DNA of 64,000 nucleotides from Bdellovibrionales bacterium GWA1_52_35 (lineage in GTDB: Bacteria > Bdellovibrionota > UBA1018). Below, one piece after another: positions 25,592-33,546 of this stretch. The stretch spans positions 164,915 to 228,914 of the forward strand of contig MEPO01000032.1 in the NCBI GenBank assembly GCA_001769805.1. Reading direction: 5' to 3'. Within the stretch, counting starts at the first letter, position 1, and each line of letters starts with the position of its first letter. Position numbers and translations under genes: made by a program. The notes below the pieces were generated by a model. That model was not told where the DNA came from. It was given only the letters and a program-made list of their open reading frames with translations, and did no database searches.

Positions 25592-26443
25592 ATGATGAAC
25601 TCTCGTGTACTGACTGCAACATTTTGGGCAATTCTGCTGACGACTGGCGCACTCACCCAGAATACCGCCTGGGCTGCGAGGTCCACCCCCATTGAAGTGA
25701 AAGAAAAAGGTGCGACCTTTCAGGGCGATTTGTATGTTCCCGAAAAAGGGTCCCCAACCGCGCTGCCACTGGTGATTGTGGTACATGAATGGTGGGGTAA
25801 GACCGATTACCCGAAAAAGCGCGCAGCGCAGATCGCCGACGAGCTGGGCTATGCGGCTTTGGCTGTGGATCTCTATGGGACCGCCGAAACAGTCAGTGAT
25901 CCTAAGAATGCCCAGGCCAAGACCAAACCCTTTTACGATAATCCCGAACTCGGCGTTTCAAGAATTCGGAATTTCATAGCGGCGGCTCCCGCCGCCGCAA
26001 ACAAACTCGATGCCGCGGTGGACTTGAAGCAGATCGCTGCAGTCGGTTTCTGCTTCGGTGGCAGCCAGGTTCTGAATCTCGCACGTTCCGGAAAACTCCC
26101 CAAAGGCCAGCAACTTCTCGGTGTGGTCAGTTTCCACGGGGGTCTGGCGTCCAGTCTGAAATCCAAAGGCAAGATCGATGCAAATATCCTTGTGCTTCAT
26201 GGTGACGCGGACCCGATGGTCCCCAAGAAAGATATTGTAGATTTCAAAAATGAGATGAAAAAGGCAAAAGCCGATCTCAGATTCATCGCCTACCCCGGCG
26301 CCAAGCATGCATTCACAAATCCAGAAGCAACTGAAACAGGAATCATGTACAAAATGCCAATTGAGTACGATCCTGAGGCGACTACAAAAGCCTGGGCGGA
26401 GATGAAAACTTTCCTGCGTCAGATTTTCAGGGCGGGGAAGTAA
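25592..26443 (+). CDS. Exported dienelactone hydrolase family protein
   Basis: 283-residue alpha/beta hydrolase with a signal peptide (about 1-28, ending AWA), so periplasmic or secreted. The catalytic triad is visible: the cysteine nucleophile in VGFCFGGSQ, aspartate in LHGDADPMVP and histidine in PGAKHAFTNP. A conserved VVHEWWG block near residue 65 is typical of the family. Cysteine rather than serine as nucleophile marks the dienelactone hydrolase group. The natural substrate of exported members is usually unknown. The last 36 bases of the gene are repeated about 2.6 kb downstream, beyond the caspase-like gene. Two ATG codons in a row at 25592 leave the exact start open by one residue. 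Confidence 0.9.
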   Translation: MMNSRVLTATFWAILLTTGALTQNTAWAARSTPIEVKEKGATFQGDLYVPEKGSPTALPLVIVVHEWWGKTDYPKKRAAQIADELGYAALAVDLYGTAETVSDPKNAQAKTKPFYDNPELGVSRIRNFIAAAPAAANKLDAAVDLKQIAAVGFCFGGSQVLNLARSGKLPKGQQLLGVVSFHGGLASSLKSKGKIDANILVLHGDADPMVPKKDIVDFKNEMKKAKADLRFIAYPGAKHAFTNPEATETGIMYKMPIEYDPEATTKAWAEMKTFLRQIFRAGK

Positions 26444-26446
26444 TCA
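26408..26446 (+). repeat. 39-bp direct repeat, copy 1
   Basis: Copy 1 covers the last codons and stop of the dienelactone hydrolase gene. It matches 29027-29065 in the same orientation, with a shared core CAGATTTTCAGGGCGGG and only a few mismatches plus a one-base indel over 39 positions. The two copies bracket the caspase-like gene. Confidence 0.75.
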
Positions 26447-28822
26447 ATACGTCTTCCACATCTCTTCGATTTCGGCGATCTCTCGTTCCAGGTCTGAGTC
26501 CATCAGCTTTGATTTTCTGAGAACTTGCAGAAATTGCAGAGCTTCATTGTGGTCAAACTTGACCAACCCATAGGGATTGAAAAGATTCACCGCTCTCAGA
26601 AACACCTTCTTGTTCATATTCGGGTGAGAGACTAGAAGTGCGACGGTTTCAAGTTTGTTTCCGAGCATTGCTCTTCTGGTAAAGAGGGAATCAAGAACTC
26701 TGTCGAGTATCCTTATTGAAGTCCCGGGTTCAGAGAGAATTTCTTTCAGTAAGGGATCTGGCTCAACACTCCTGGGGTCGTATTGGGATTGACGGGATAA
26801 GTACTTAAGAACCGCGACAGTCACTGATTCATCTCTAATGGGTGCATGAAGAAGAGCAAGGAGTACGTCTTTACGATTACCCTTCTCCAACGGCCAATTC
26901 CCTAGACGGAAAGCAATTTCAACCAGATTGTCTGGAATTGAATGAGTTATAATCCGCTGCAGAAGCTCCATGATTTCTTTTGGCTCAAGATTGCTTCTTC
27001 CGATTGCTATGATCGCGGCGGAAGCAGGATCCCAGCGCGCTCTGTGCAAATGAGTGGGGTCCTTCGCCACTGCAGTTAAAACGAGCTTGATGACATGAGC
27101 CGTTTCAGCTTTCGAACGCGCCGGAGATGCAACTCTGGACAGAACGTCGGCATCGACTTTGGGCGAGTTTACAATCTCGGTAAGAAGATTCATTCTATGC
27201 TGGCTATTTCGTTCATCCTCTGAAGGCATATGGTAAACAATCGCTGGCAAAAGCGACGAATCCACCTTCGGATGGTTCAGCAATCTTCGGAGAACGGCAA
27301 AACGAACATCCATATCGGCCGTGGAATATACCTCAGGAATTCGCTTGAGGACGTGAGAGCCGATTTGCGAAGAATCAAGCAATTGATTTAGAAACTCCTG
27401 ATCAGCCAGCTCGTGTTTATCAAGAGCCTTTAATAACGTCTCCTGATAATCCCTCAGATCCCTATCATCCGCCTTTTTACCCTGCATGGCCAGCTGCTCA
27501 AGAGCTTTGGATCGGATCAGGCGTTCAATAGAAGCGAAGGGTGTGCCGGTCATTTCCCTGAAGAATGCATAATAGTCAATTTTACGAATGAGACCGAGCT
27601 GGGGTGATGCGAGCTTCTGAGCGAGAAACTCCTGAAGCGAGGCATTATTTTTGAGTTTGTCCTGGACCTGATCCCGAAGAGCGAGATCTTCGAGTGTCAC
27701 GTTCCCAGACAGTCTCTGCATGAGTTCGTAGATGGAATTAAAGCCGTACCCGATTGAAACCGGGTTCTTGAGAATCCGATCCAGAGTTTCCAAAATGGCT
27801 TTAGGCTGATTTTTGGCTTTCAAAATGCAATCATTGATCCGGGCTTCCCAAAGTTGCTTGTCTTCCGTACTGAGGAGCGCCTGGTAGGCATTCAGATCGG
27901 GATTATTGAAGCCCATCAACCCACTCTTCACGTTTCCATGCGAAATCCAGCCGCGAACAGCGGTGTCGCCACAGGAAGACCTCGATTCTGAATGGTCCGA
28001 TAGCACCGAAACCAGGGCGTTCGCAAAGGCTCCAGCACTGAGCAACGATAATTTTTCGTTCAATGGATTGTCAAAAATATTCTTGCGATCATCATTGAGC
28101 ATCGCGATATGAGCGATATGGTACGGAATAGAATACTCACTATGAGCATTGACTCCGGGCGCAGTTTTAGTCCAACCAAAGACTGTTGCGCGCGGAAAAG
28201 TTCGGAGATAGCGCGAAGAAAGCGGATTGTCCTGATCCAAGGTCGCGGAAAATTCAAGGTTCAGCTGCGAGAAGCTTTGAGTCAGATGATCCTCTTCCAG
28301 GACCGCCCCCACCCGGTGGGTGTGATAATCCGCGGATACCGCGGGATCTTCAAAACTCTCAATTCTACCTACGCCCAGTGTTCGACACCCTTGAAGCCAG
28401 AGCGCGCTGATTCCATTGAACCAGTCGGAGTAGAGTGGATCACAAGCAAGCTTTTCCATGAAATCGATACTCAGCGTACCATCCGCCCGAGCGCCACCAA
28501 ATGAACCTGTATGATGGCCTGAAATAACAAGACCATTGCACCGCTCCCCTTTGGCGGTCATCGTACTCACCATTGCTTCAAAAGAATTTTCGGCCTCCGG
28601 GTTTTTGCTGCGATCCAGATATTCCACGACTTCAATTTTTCTAGGCGACAGTTGATTGAGCTTTTTCACAAAGCTGTCCATCGACTGAAATTCTTTTGCG
28701 TTATTCAAAGAAAAATAGCAGATGCGAAATGAGTCAGCTTTCGGCGGCTGGGCCGGCTGAGCAAGTGCGCTGCTCGCCAGAATCAATACAAAAGCCAAAA
28801 TGCTGAAATAGGGCAGACCCAT
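26444..28822 (-). CDS. Exported caspase-like protein with C-terminal helical repeats
   Basis: 792 residues. A signal peptide (about 1-21, ALAQ) is followed by a domain with the clan CD (caspase/metacaspase) layout: strand SFRICYFSLNN, a helix, strand KIEVVEYLD, strand NGLVISGHHTGSFGG with candidate catalytic His103/His104, and strand ISALWLQGCRT with candidate Cys146. QGCR at the cysteine mirrors the QACRG of caspases, and a hydrophobic run precedes both residues, as in the clan. From about 330 to the end it is nearly all helical, with recurring units such as NHPKVDSSLL, NSPKVDADVL and SHPNMNKKVF, resembling HEAT/ARM-type repeats. An exported caspase-like peptidase on a repeat scaffold is unusual. 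The start follows a weak GAAAAG. It is convergent with the hydrolase gene (adjacent stops). Peptidase activity is inferred, not shown. Confidence 0.75.
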   Translation of the reverse strand: MGLPYFSILAFVLILASSALAQPAQPPKADSFRICYFSLNNAKEFQSMDSFVKKLNQLSPRKIEVVEYLDRSKNPEAENSFEAMVSTMTAKGERCNGLVISGHHTGSFGGARADGTLSIDFMEKLACDPLYSDWFNGISALWLQGCRTLGVGRIESFEDPAVSADYHTHRVGAVLEEDHLTQSFSQLNLEFSATLDQDNPLSSRYLRTFPRATVFGWTKTAPGVNAHSEYSIPYHIAHIAMLNDDRKNIFDNPLNEKLSLLSAGAFANALVSVLSDHSESRSSCGDTAVRGWISHGNVKSGLMGFNNPDLNAYQALLSTEDKQLWEARINDCILKAKNQPKAILETLDRILKNPVSIGYGFNSIYELMQRLSGNVTLEDLALRDQVQDKLKNNASLQEFLAQKLASPQLGLIRKIDYYAFFREMTGTPFASIERLIRSKALEQLAMQGKKADDRDLRDYQETLLKALDKHELADQEFLNQLLDSSQIGSHVLKRIPEVYSTADMDVRFAVLRRLLNHPKVDSSLLPAIVYHMPSEDERNSQHRMNLLTEIVNSPKVDADVLSRVASPARSKAETAHVIKLVLTAVAKDPTHLHRARWDPASAAIIAIGRSNLEPKEIMELLQRIITHSIPDNLVEIAFRLGNWPLEKGNRKDVLLALLHAPIRDESVTVAVLKYLSRQSQYDPRSVEPDPLLKEILSEPGTSIRILDRVLDSLFTRRAMLGNKLETVALLVSHPNMNKKVFLRAVNLFNPYGLVKFDHNEALQFLQVLRKSKLMDSDLEREIAEIEEMWKTY

Positions 28823-29088
28823 CAGATACTTTTCGGATAATCGGCGATAACACTGAAGGCATGCGGCACAGGTAGCAACAGAACATATAATCAGCTTTAA
28901 AAGCCGTTAGTTACGTCTCCTGCGGGGTTTATTTGCACGATTCCAAACGGGGGCATAGCCCCGGGTTACGAAATAGTATGCGGCAGTCCTTGTAGCGCGC
29001 TCACGTGTTCATTTTGTAACTCATATACTTTCTTGCGGCAGATTTTCAGGGCGGGAAGATAGTCAGCAGCGGAACGACGGGAATCGAT
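28823..29088. other. Intergenic region with hairpin and repeat copy
   Basis: These 266 bases hold no plausible gene. They contain a GC hairpin (CGGGG at 28948-28952 with CCCCG at 28959-28963, loop GCATAG) and copy 2 of the direct repeat at 29027-29065. The promoter of the caspase-like gene should be in the left part, but I see no clear boxes. Confidence 0.5.
29027..29065 (+). repeat. 39-bp direct repeat, copy 2
   Basis: Near-copy of the end of the dienelactone hydrolase gene (26408-26446), same orientation, here in non-coding DNA. It may mark a duplication or a recombination joint beside the caspase-like gene. Confidence 0.75.
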
Positions 29089-29985
29089 TTAATGCCGCAC
29101 GTCCGTGGCACTCACCAGATAAGTCAGTAATCTGGAAATACACTGACCTGAATTCCTGAGTATCCTCGGAATACTACTGTATTCAGGATGAGCCTTGAGT
29201 ATTTTCTGCTTATTCGAATGCATCACTGCGCGCAGGGACTTTTCCAAGCCCTTCAGATCAGGTGATTCATCAAGGCTCGATCGAAACGAAAGTCGGCTTT
29301 CCATGTCTTTCAGAAGGTCATAAGCCTCACGTGTTCCAAGGCTCTCCAGCAACTCCGAAAGGTTCCCGATAGTGGATTTTTGGAAACCCAGGTCCGCATG
29401 GGTTACATAAAGCGCTCGGGAAAATGAGCGTTCAAGGACAACATAAAGGCCCCTGGGTGAGCGGCGGCAAAACACCATGTATTCGTCTAAAACTTCCTGT
29501 AGATCAGTAATGGGTTCATTCCGTTTGGCAGCAAGCAGTGAATCGATAAAGTTTTGGTTGGGTCCGGGGTCCATCCGCCGCAGCCCTTTGTAATAGACAA
29601 GTCTCTGTTCCGGCGTCATGTTCAGAACTCGTTGAAGTTCGGATTCTTTGAAAAGCATTCTTCGTCGCTCAGCCCGATCATAATTCGCCCGTAACTGTGG
29701 CGACTTCAAAACACTGTAGGCTTCGTTGATTTGAGCGGTTTGCATCTCATGTTCCAGACGAAGCTGTTCCGTCTGACCGGGAGTCAGGTGTTTTTCGTGG
29801 GCAATCTGTGCAGTGTGATCGGGATGAACGGACTTCAGAATGTTTCGGGCGGCTTTCTTGATTTCGTCCTGGGTTGCGGTTTTTTCAACTCCAAGTACAG
29901 AATAATAATCTCCGGCGTGTGCAAACGCCCCCCCGATGTTCAACGCCAAAAGAGCAAAAATTATGGAATGCCACCCCATATTCAA
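29089..29985 (-). CDS. Exported J-domain (DnaJ-like) protein
   Basis: 298 residues. The N-terminus NMGWHSIIFALLALNIGGAFAHA is a signal peptide, and directly after it comes a J domain (about 25-105): DYYSVLGVEKTATQDEIKKA, the HPD tripeptide in SVHPDH, and AYSVLKSPQLRANYD. A 13-residue insertion lengthens the loop after HPD (around EKHLTPGQTEQL). The rest is helical and unrecognised, with no Gly/Phe or zinc region. J domains stimulate Hsp70 ATPases, which are cytoplasmic, so an exported J domain is odd: either the N-terminus is a membrane anchor with an unusual topology, or the domain has another use. It is transcribed in the same direction as the caspase-like gene, 266 bases upstream. Confidence 0.85.
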   Translation of the reverse strand: MNMGWHSIIFALLALNIGGAFAHAGDYYSVLGVEKTATQDEIKKAARNILKSVHPDHTAQIAHEKHLTPGQTEQLRLEHEMQTAQINEAYSVLKSPQLRANYDRAERRRMLFKESELQRVLNMTPEQRLVYYKGLRRMDPGPNQNFIDSLLAAKRNEPITDLQEVLDEYMVFCRRSPRGLYVVLERSFSRALYVTHADLGFQKSTIGNLSELLESLGTREAYDLLKDMESRLSFRSSLDESPDLKGLEKSLRAVMHSNKQKILKAHPEYSSIPRILRNSGQCISRLLTYLVSATDVRH

Positions 29986-30024
29986 AGTGAATAAAGTGCT
30001 AAGCGCTGAAGATAGCTCTTCAAC

Positions 30025-30297
30025 TTATTTTTTATGGCAATCGCCGCACCGAGTGGGGCCCTCTCCGCCTTTTTTATGGCAATCCAGGCAAATCGCATGA
30101 CCCCGGTCTTTGCCGAGAGGTGCCAGGGGACCAATAGTTTCGCCGTGACATGCCGAACAACTCATGCTCTGGCCGTGAACTTTATGGTTGAACGTGATGT
30201 TGCCATACTTGCTTTTCAGCGTGACTGAATCGGGCGAATCTGCCGCGATGCCCAAGGTTGAAACCATCAAGCCTGCTGCGATCAAGACCAATTTCAT
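30025..30297 (-). CDS. Triheme cytochrome c7-type periplasmic protein
   Basis: 90 residues: signal peptide (about 1-19, LGIAA) and three CxxCH haem-binding motifs, CSACH, CLDCH and CGDCH. Extra histidines (FNHKVHG, DRGHAICL) provide distal axial ligands, as in bis-histidine class III cytochromes. Length and haem count match the c7/PpcA type used in periplasmic electron transfer in Desulfuromonadales-like bacteria. The start ATG has AGGAGA upstream (strong ribosome site). No redox partner gene is adjacent. Firm call. Confidence 0.93.
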   Translation of the reverse strand: MKLVLIAAGLMVSTLGIAADSPDSVTLKSKYGNITFNHKVHGQSMSCSACHGETIGPLAPLGKDRGHAICLDCHKKGGEGPTRCGDCHKK

Positions 30298-30611
30298 AAG
30301 ATCTCCTGTTAGGAACCGATTTTGTTTCCTGGAAAGTACCAGATTTTGCGAGATTTCGATAGAAACTTGTCGAGATTTAGTTTCCAGAACTATGCTTTGA
30401 AATATTTCTAGTAAAGAACTTGCTCGGATTCCACCTCCGACGTCGGAAGTGCATTACGACACCACCTGCACGCATCCATTTTCCCCGTTCTCCCTCTTTC
30501 ACCCAATTTCATAGGCCTCGCCGGCGGCCGAACGACTGAGCGCTCGGGCAGCAGGGCCTGCCCCGCCCGCTTTCACTCACCGCTTTTCTGCAGTCGCCCG
30601 CCGCAAGCCCA
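30298..30611. other. Divergent intergenic region with a 12-bp palindrome
   Basis: These 314 bases separate the cytochrome gene from the ABC transporter gene and contain no convincing coding frame. The perfect palindrome TCCGACGTCGGA at 30436-30447 could be a regulator site. AT-rich sequence near 30340-30420 is the likely promoter area; no clear consensus boxes were seen. Confidence 0.45.
30436..30447. promoter_or_regulatory. Perfect 12-bp palindrome, possible operator
   Basis: TCCGACGTCGGA is self-complementary and lies between two divergent genes, the usual place for a repressor site. No matching regulator is known in the window, so the role is a guess. Confidence 0.3.
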
Positions 30612-33470
30612 TTGAACGTACAAAGCTCCATACGTACGATGCTGACCATCTGCGTGAAAACTAAAACACTTGTATCAAATCATTTTGCCACAGCCCTCCT
30701 GCAACTCGGCAAAATCTCCGCTGCCGAGGAAATCACCCTTTCCGTCGAACAGGACGAGATCACTCTCGTCGCGACCTCAGAGCGGATCTTTCTTTTCAGT
30801 TCGAAGCCGGGCCCAAATGACCAGTATGGAACCCCCACGCTCATCGAAGACCTGGCTTTTGCCGAGATCACTGAGTTCAGGACACTTCCCGCAGTGGGGG
30901 CGGGGCTTCTGCAGATTCGGGTCGACGGAATCTGGCTGGATCTCCTGCGCTTTGAAAATCGCAATGCCTTCGCCTTTGATCAGCATGCCCGTCGCCTGGA
31001 AGGCCTCCGCAGAGGCGAACTCGCAGCACACTTCAACCAGAGTGGTCAAAACGAAAAAGACCCCAAGCGCTGTCCCGATTGCGGCATCATGTTGAACTAC
31101 GTCGGGGAACTCTGCCCGCATTGTATTGACCACGGCGCCGCTCTTCAGCGCGTGACCCAGCTTCTGCGCCCGTACTGGAAATCGACGGCAGTCATGATGC
31201 TCTTTCTGTTCATCGGCATCGGGCTCGATATGTTCTGGCCGCTGCTCACCCGTTTCCTCGTCGACCATGTCCTGGTATCTCCAGGCAACCTCGAACCCCA
31301 GTCTTACGCCTTCCTCGAAAAATTTGACGCCCGCACCCTTCTCATTCTGGTTGTAGCCGCCTTGGCTGGAGTTCACATCCTGCGGGCGGGAGTTAATTTC
31401 GTTACCGGCCGAATCGCCAGTCGCGTCGGTAACGCCATGACCTTTGATATCCGGGGCAAGCTTGTCCACAAACTGGAAGAACTTGGACTCAACTATTACA
31501 GCCGCCAGGAAACCGGATCCCTGGTGGGCCGGATCGCCTATGATACTGACTCCATCCAGGGCTTTATCAGCCAGATCACCTCCGGCTTCTTCATGCAGTT
31601 TTTCCTCGTCGTCATTTCCTTCCTCATGATGTTCAAAATGGAACCCACCCTGGCCCTCTGGGCGGTCGTCCCCGCACCCGCCGTCATCGGCGGCGCGCTG
31701 GTCTACTGGCGGTACGTGCATCCTCATTTCCAACGCTACTGGGACCGTTCTTCCAAACAGGCCGGTCTCCTCAACGGAATCCTTTCAGGGATTCGCGTCG
31801 TCAAAGCCTTCGCGCAGGAGAAACGCGAATATGATCGCTTCCAGGAAACCTCCATGGATGTCCGGCGTACCCGCGAAGTTCTGGACCGGACGGCCGCATA
31901 TTTTTACCCCGGAATGGGTCTCGTCTTCCAGGTGGGCGGCTGGATCATCTGGTACATCGGCGGACAGAGCGTTCTGCAAAACGGAATCAGTCTCGGTACT
32001 TTGATGGCTTTCTTCGGGTATCTCAGCATGTTTTACGGCCCACTGGGCAGCCTGACCAATCTCACCACTTGGCTCACCCAATTCAGCACCCAGGTGCACC
32101 GGATTTTTGAAGTTCTGGACACTCCGGTCGAACAGCCCGAAGCAAGAAATCCCATCGCCGTACCACACTTCAAGGGAGACATTGAGTTCCGAAATGTCAC
32201 TTTCGGCTACACCCGTGGCGCCCCCGTTCTGAAGAACCTCAGCCTTCACTTCAAGTCCGGCGAAAAGATCGGACTCGTCGGTCGCAGCGGCTCTGGCAAG
32301 ACCTCCCTGATCAATCTGATCTGCCGTTTTTATGATGTCGAAAGTGGCCTCATCCTCATCGACGGTGTTGATATCCGGGACATCGCTCAACACGACCTCC
32401 GCGCCCGGATTGGAATGGTCCTGCAAGAGCCGTTTTTATTTCGTGGCACCCTTCACGAGAACATTATCTACGGCAAGCCTCAGGCGCTCCCCGAAGAAGT
32501 CATTGCCGCAGCACGCGCCGCCAGCGCGCATGATTTCGTCCTGCAACATCCCCTGGGATACGACACCTCCGTGGGTGAACGCGGTCAGGAACTTTCAGGC
32601 GGAGAGCGGCAGAGAATTTCCATCGCGCGAGCCATCCTGCTTTCCCCCCCGATCCTCATCCTGGATGAAGCCACCAGCAGTCTGGACACCGAATCCGAAC
32701 TCGCTATCCAAAACGCCCTCCAGGACGTTGCAGGCAAATCAACGGCAATCGTCATTGCTCATCGCCTGAGCACTCTTCAGAACTGTGATCGCATTTACGT
32801 ACTTGAAAACGGCGAAATCCTGGAGAATGGCTCTCACCACGAGCTCATGGAAAAGTCCGGGCGCTACGCCAGTTGGGTTCGCATTCAGCAAGGGCACTCG
32901 TCTTTGGAAACAACCGCCCCGGAAACCGATTCATCCCTACTTTTGAAAAAGGCTGCTGAAAGTAAACACCCCGCCCGCTGGCTTGCGCCCGAAACCACTC
33001 AAATCCAGTCCCTCCGGCGTGGAGAGATTCAGGTCAGGTTGCCAGAACAGGTTTACCGCGGTGTCTTTGCCCTGCGCTGCTTCCCGGTGAGAATGCCGGA
33101 TAGGTACATCAGTCTGCGTCACTTTAATTCCGAGGGTCGCAATGAAGAGCTTGGGATCATCCAGAATCTTTCGAAATGGCCCGAACCAGCCCAGGACCTG
33201 ATCCGGGAATCACTGAACCGGCGCTACTTCTTCCGCACGATCCGTCGCCTGCATTCAGTCCGCAAATCAGCCAACTTCCTCAGCGTAGAGGCCCAGACCG
33301 ATACAGGACGTGTGGCCTTCAGCATGCGTCACGTTCCGGAATCAGCAAAGGACTTTGGCAAGGGCGGAAAACTTCTGATCGACTCCGAAGAAAACCTCTA
33401 CGTCATTCCGGATTTACAGGGTCTTTCCAAGGGGGAAAGAGTCGCCATGGACCGGTATATCTACTGGTAA
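30612..33470 (+). CDS. ABC exporter (permease-ATPase) with N-terminal zinc ribbon and C-terminal DUF1854
   Basis: 952 residues. An N-terminal beta-rich domain (about 20-140) leads to a four-cysteine ribbon (Cys154/157 and 168/171, CPDC and CPHC), then a six-helix exporter domain (about 185-490) and an ATPase: Walker A VGRSGSGKTSL near 555-565, Q-loop LQEPFLF, signature LSGGERQR near 660, Walker B ILILDEATSSLD and the H-loop IVIAHRLS. The last 150 residues (from about 803, GEIQVRLPEQVYRGVFALRC) match DUF1854, known from cyanophycin-associated clusters where transporter and DUF1854 are usually separate; here they are one chain. No cyanophycin synthetase is in the window. The start is unsure: TTG at 30612 or ATG at 30639. 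Confidence 0.88.
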   Translation: MNVQSSIRTMLTICVKTKTLVSNHFATALLQLGKISAAEEITLSVEQDEITLVATSERIFLFSSKPGPNDQYGTPTLIEDLAFAEITEFRTLPAVGAGLLQIRVDGIWLDLLRFENRNAFAFDQHARRLEGLRRGELAAHFNQSGQNEKDPKRCPDCGIMLNYVGELCPHCIDHGAALQRVTQLLRPYWKSTAVMMLFLFIGIGLDMFWPLLTRFLVDHVLVSPGNLEPQSYAFLEKFDARTLLILVVAALAGVHILRAGVNFVTGRIASRVGNAMTFDIRGKLVHKLEELGLNYYSRQETGSLVGRIAYDTDSIQGFISQITSGFFMQFFLVVISFLMMFKMEPTLALWAVVPAPAVIGGALVYWRYVHPHFQRYWDRSSKQAGLLNGILSGIRVVKAFAQEKREYDRFQETSMDVRRTREVLDRTAAYFYPGMGLVFQVGGWIIWYIGGQSVLQNGISLGTLMAFFGYLSMFYGPLGSLTNLTTWLTQFSTQVHRIFEVLDTPVEQPEARNPIAVPHFKGDIEFRNVTFGYTRGAPVLKNLSLHFKSGEKIGLVGRSGSGKTSLINLICRFYDVESGLILIDGVDIRDIAQHDLRARIGMVLQEPFLFRGTLHENIIYGKPQALPEEVIAAARAASAHDFVLQHPLGYDTSVGERGQELSGGERQRISIARAILLSPPILILDEATSSLDTESELAIQNALQDVAGKSTAIVIAHRLSTLQNCDRIYVLENGEILENGSHHELMEKSGRYASWVRIQQGHSSLETTAPETDSSLLLKKAAESKHPARWLAPETTQIQSLRRGEIQVRLPEQVYRGVFALRCFPVRMPDRYISLRHFNSEGRNEELGIIQNLSKWPEPAQDLIRESLNRRYFFRTIRRLHSVRKSANFLSVEAQTDTGRVAFSMRHVPESAKDFGKGGKLLIDSEENLYVIPDLQGLSKGERVAMDRYIYW

Positions 33471-33546
33471 GCTCCGCCAAAACCTTGGCGCCGATATTCC
33501 GGCGTTCTTGGTTGCCTCAAAGCGCATGTTCTCTCATCATTTATGA

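Noticed and set aside
25471..25692. An N-terminal extension of the secreted protein at 24751-25470.
   Set aside because: It runs antisense through the dienelactone hydrolase gene and has no secretion features; a signal peptide starts at 25470.
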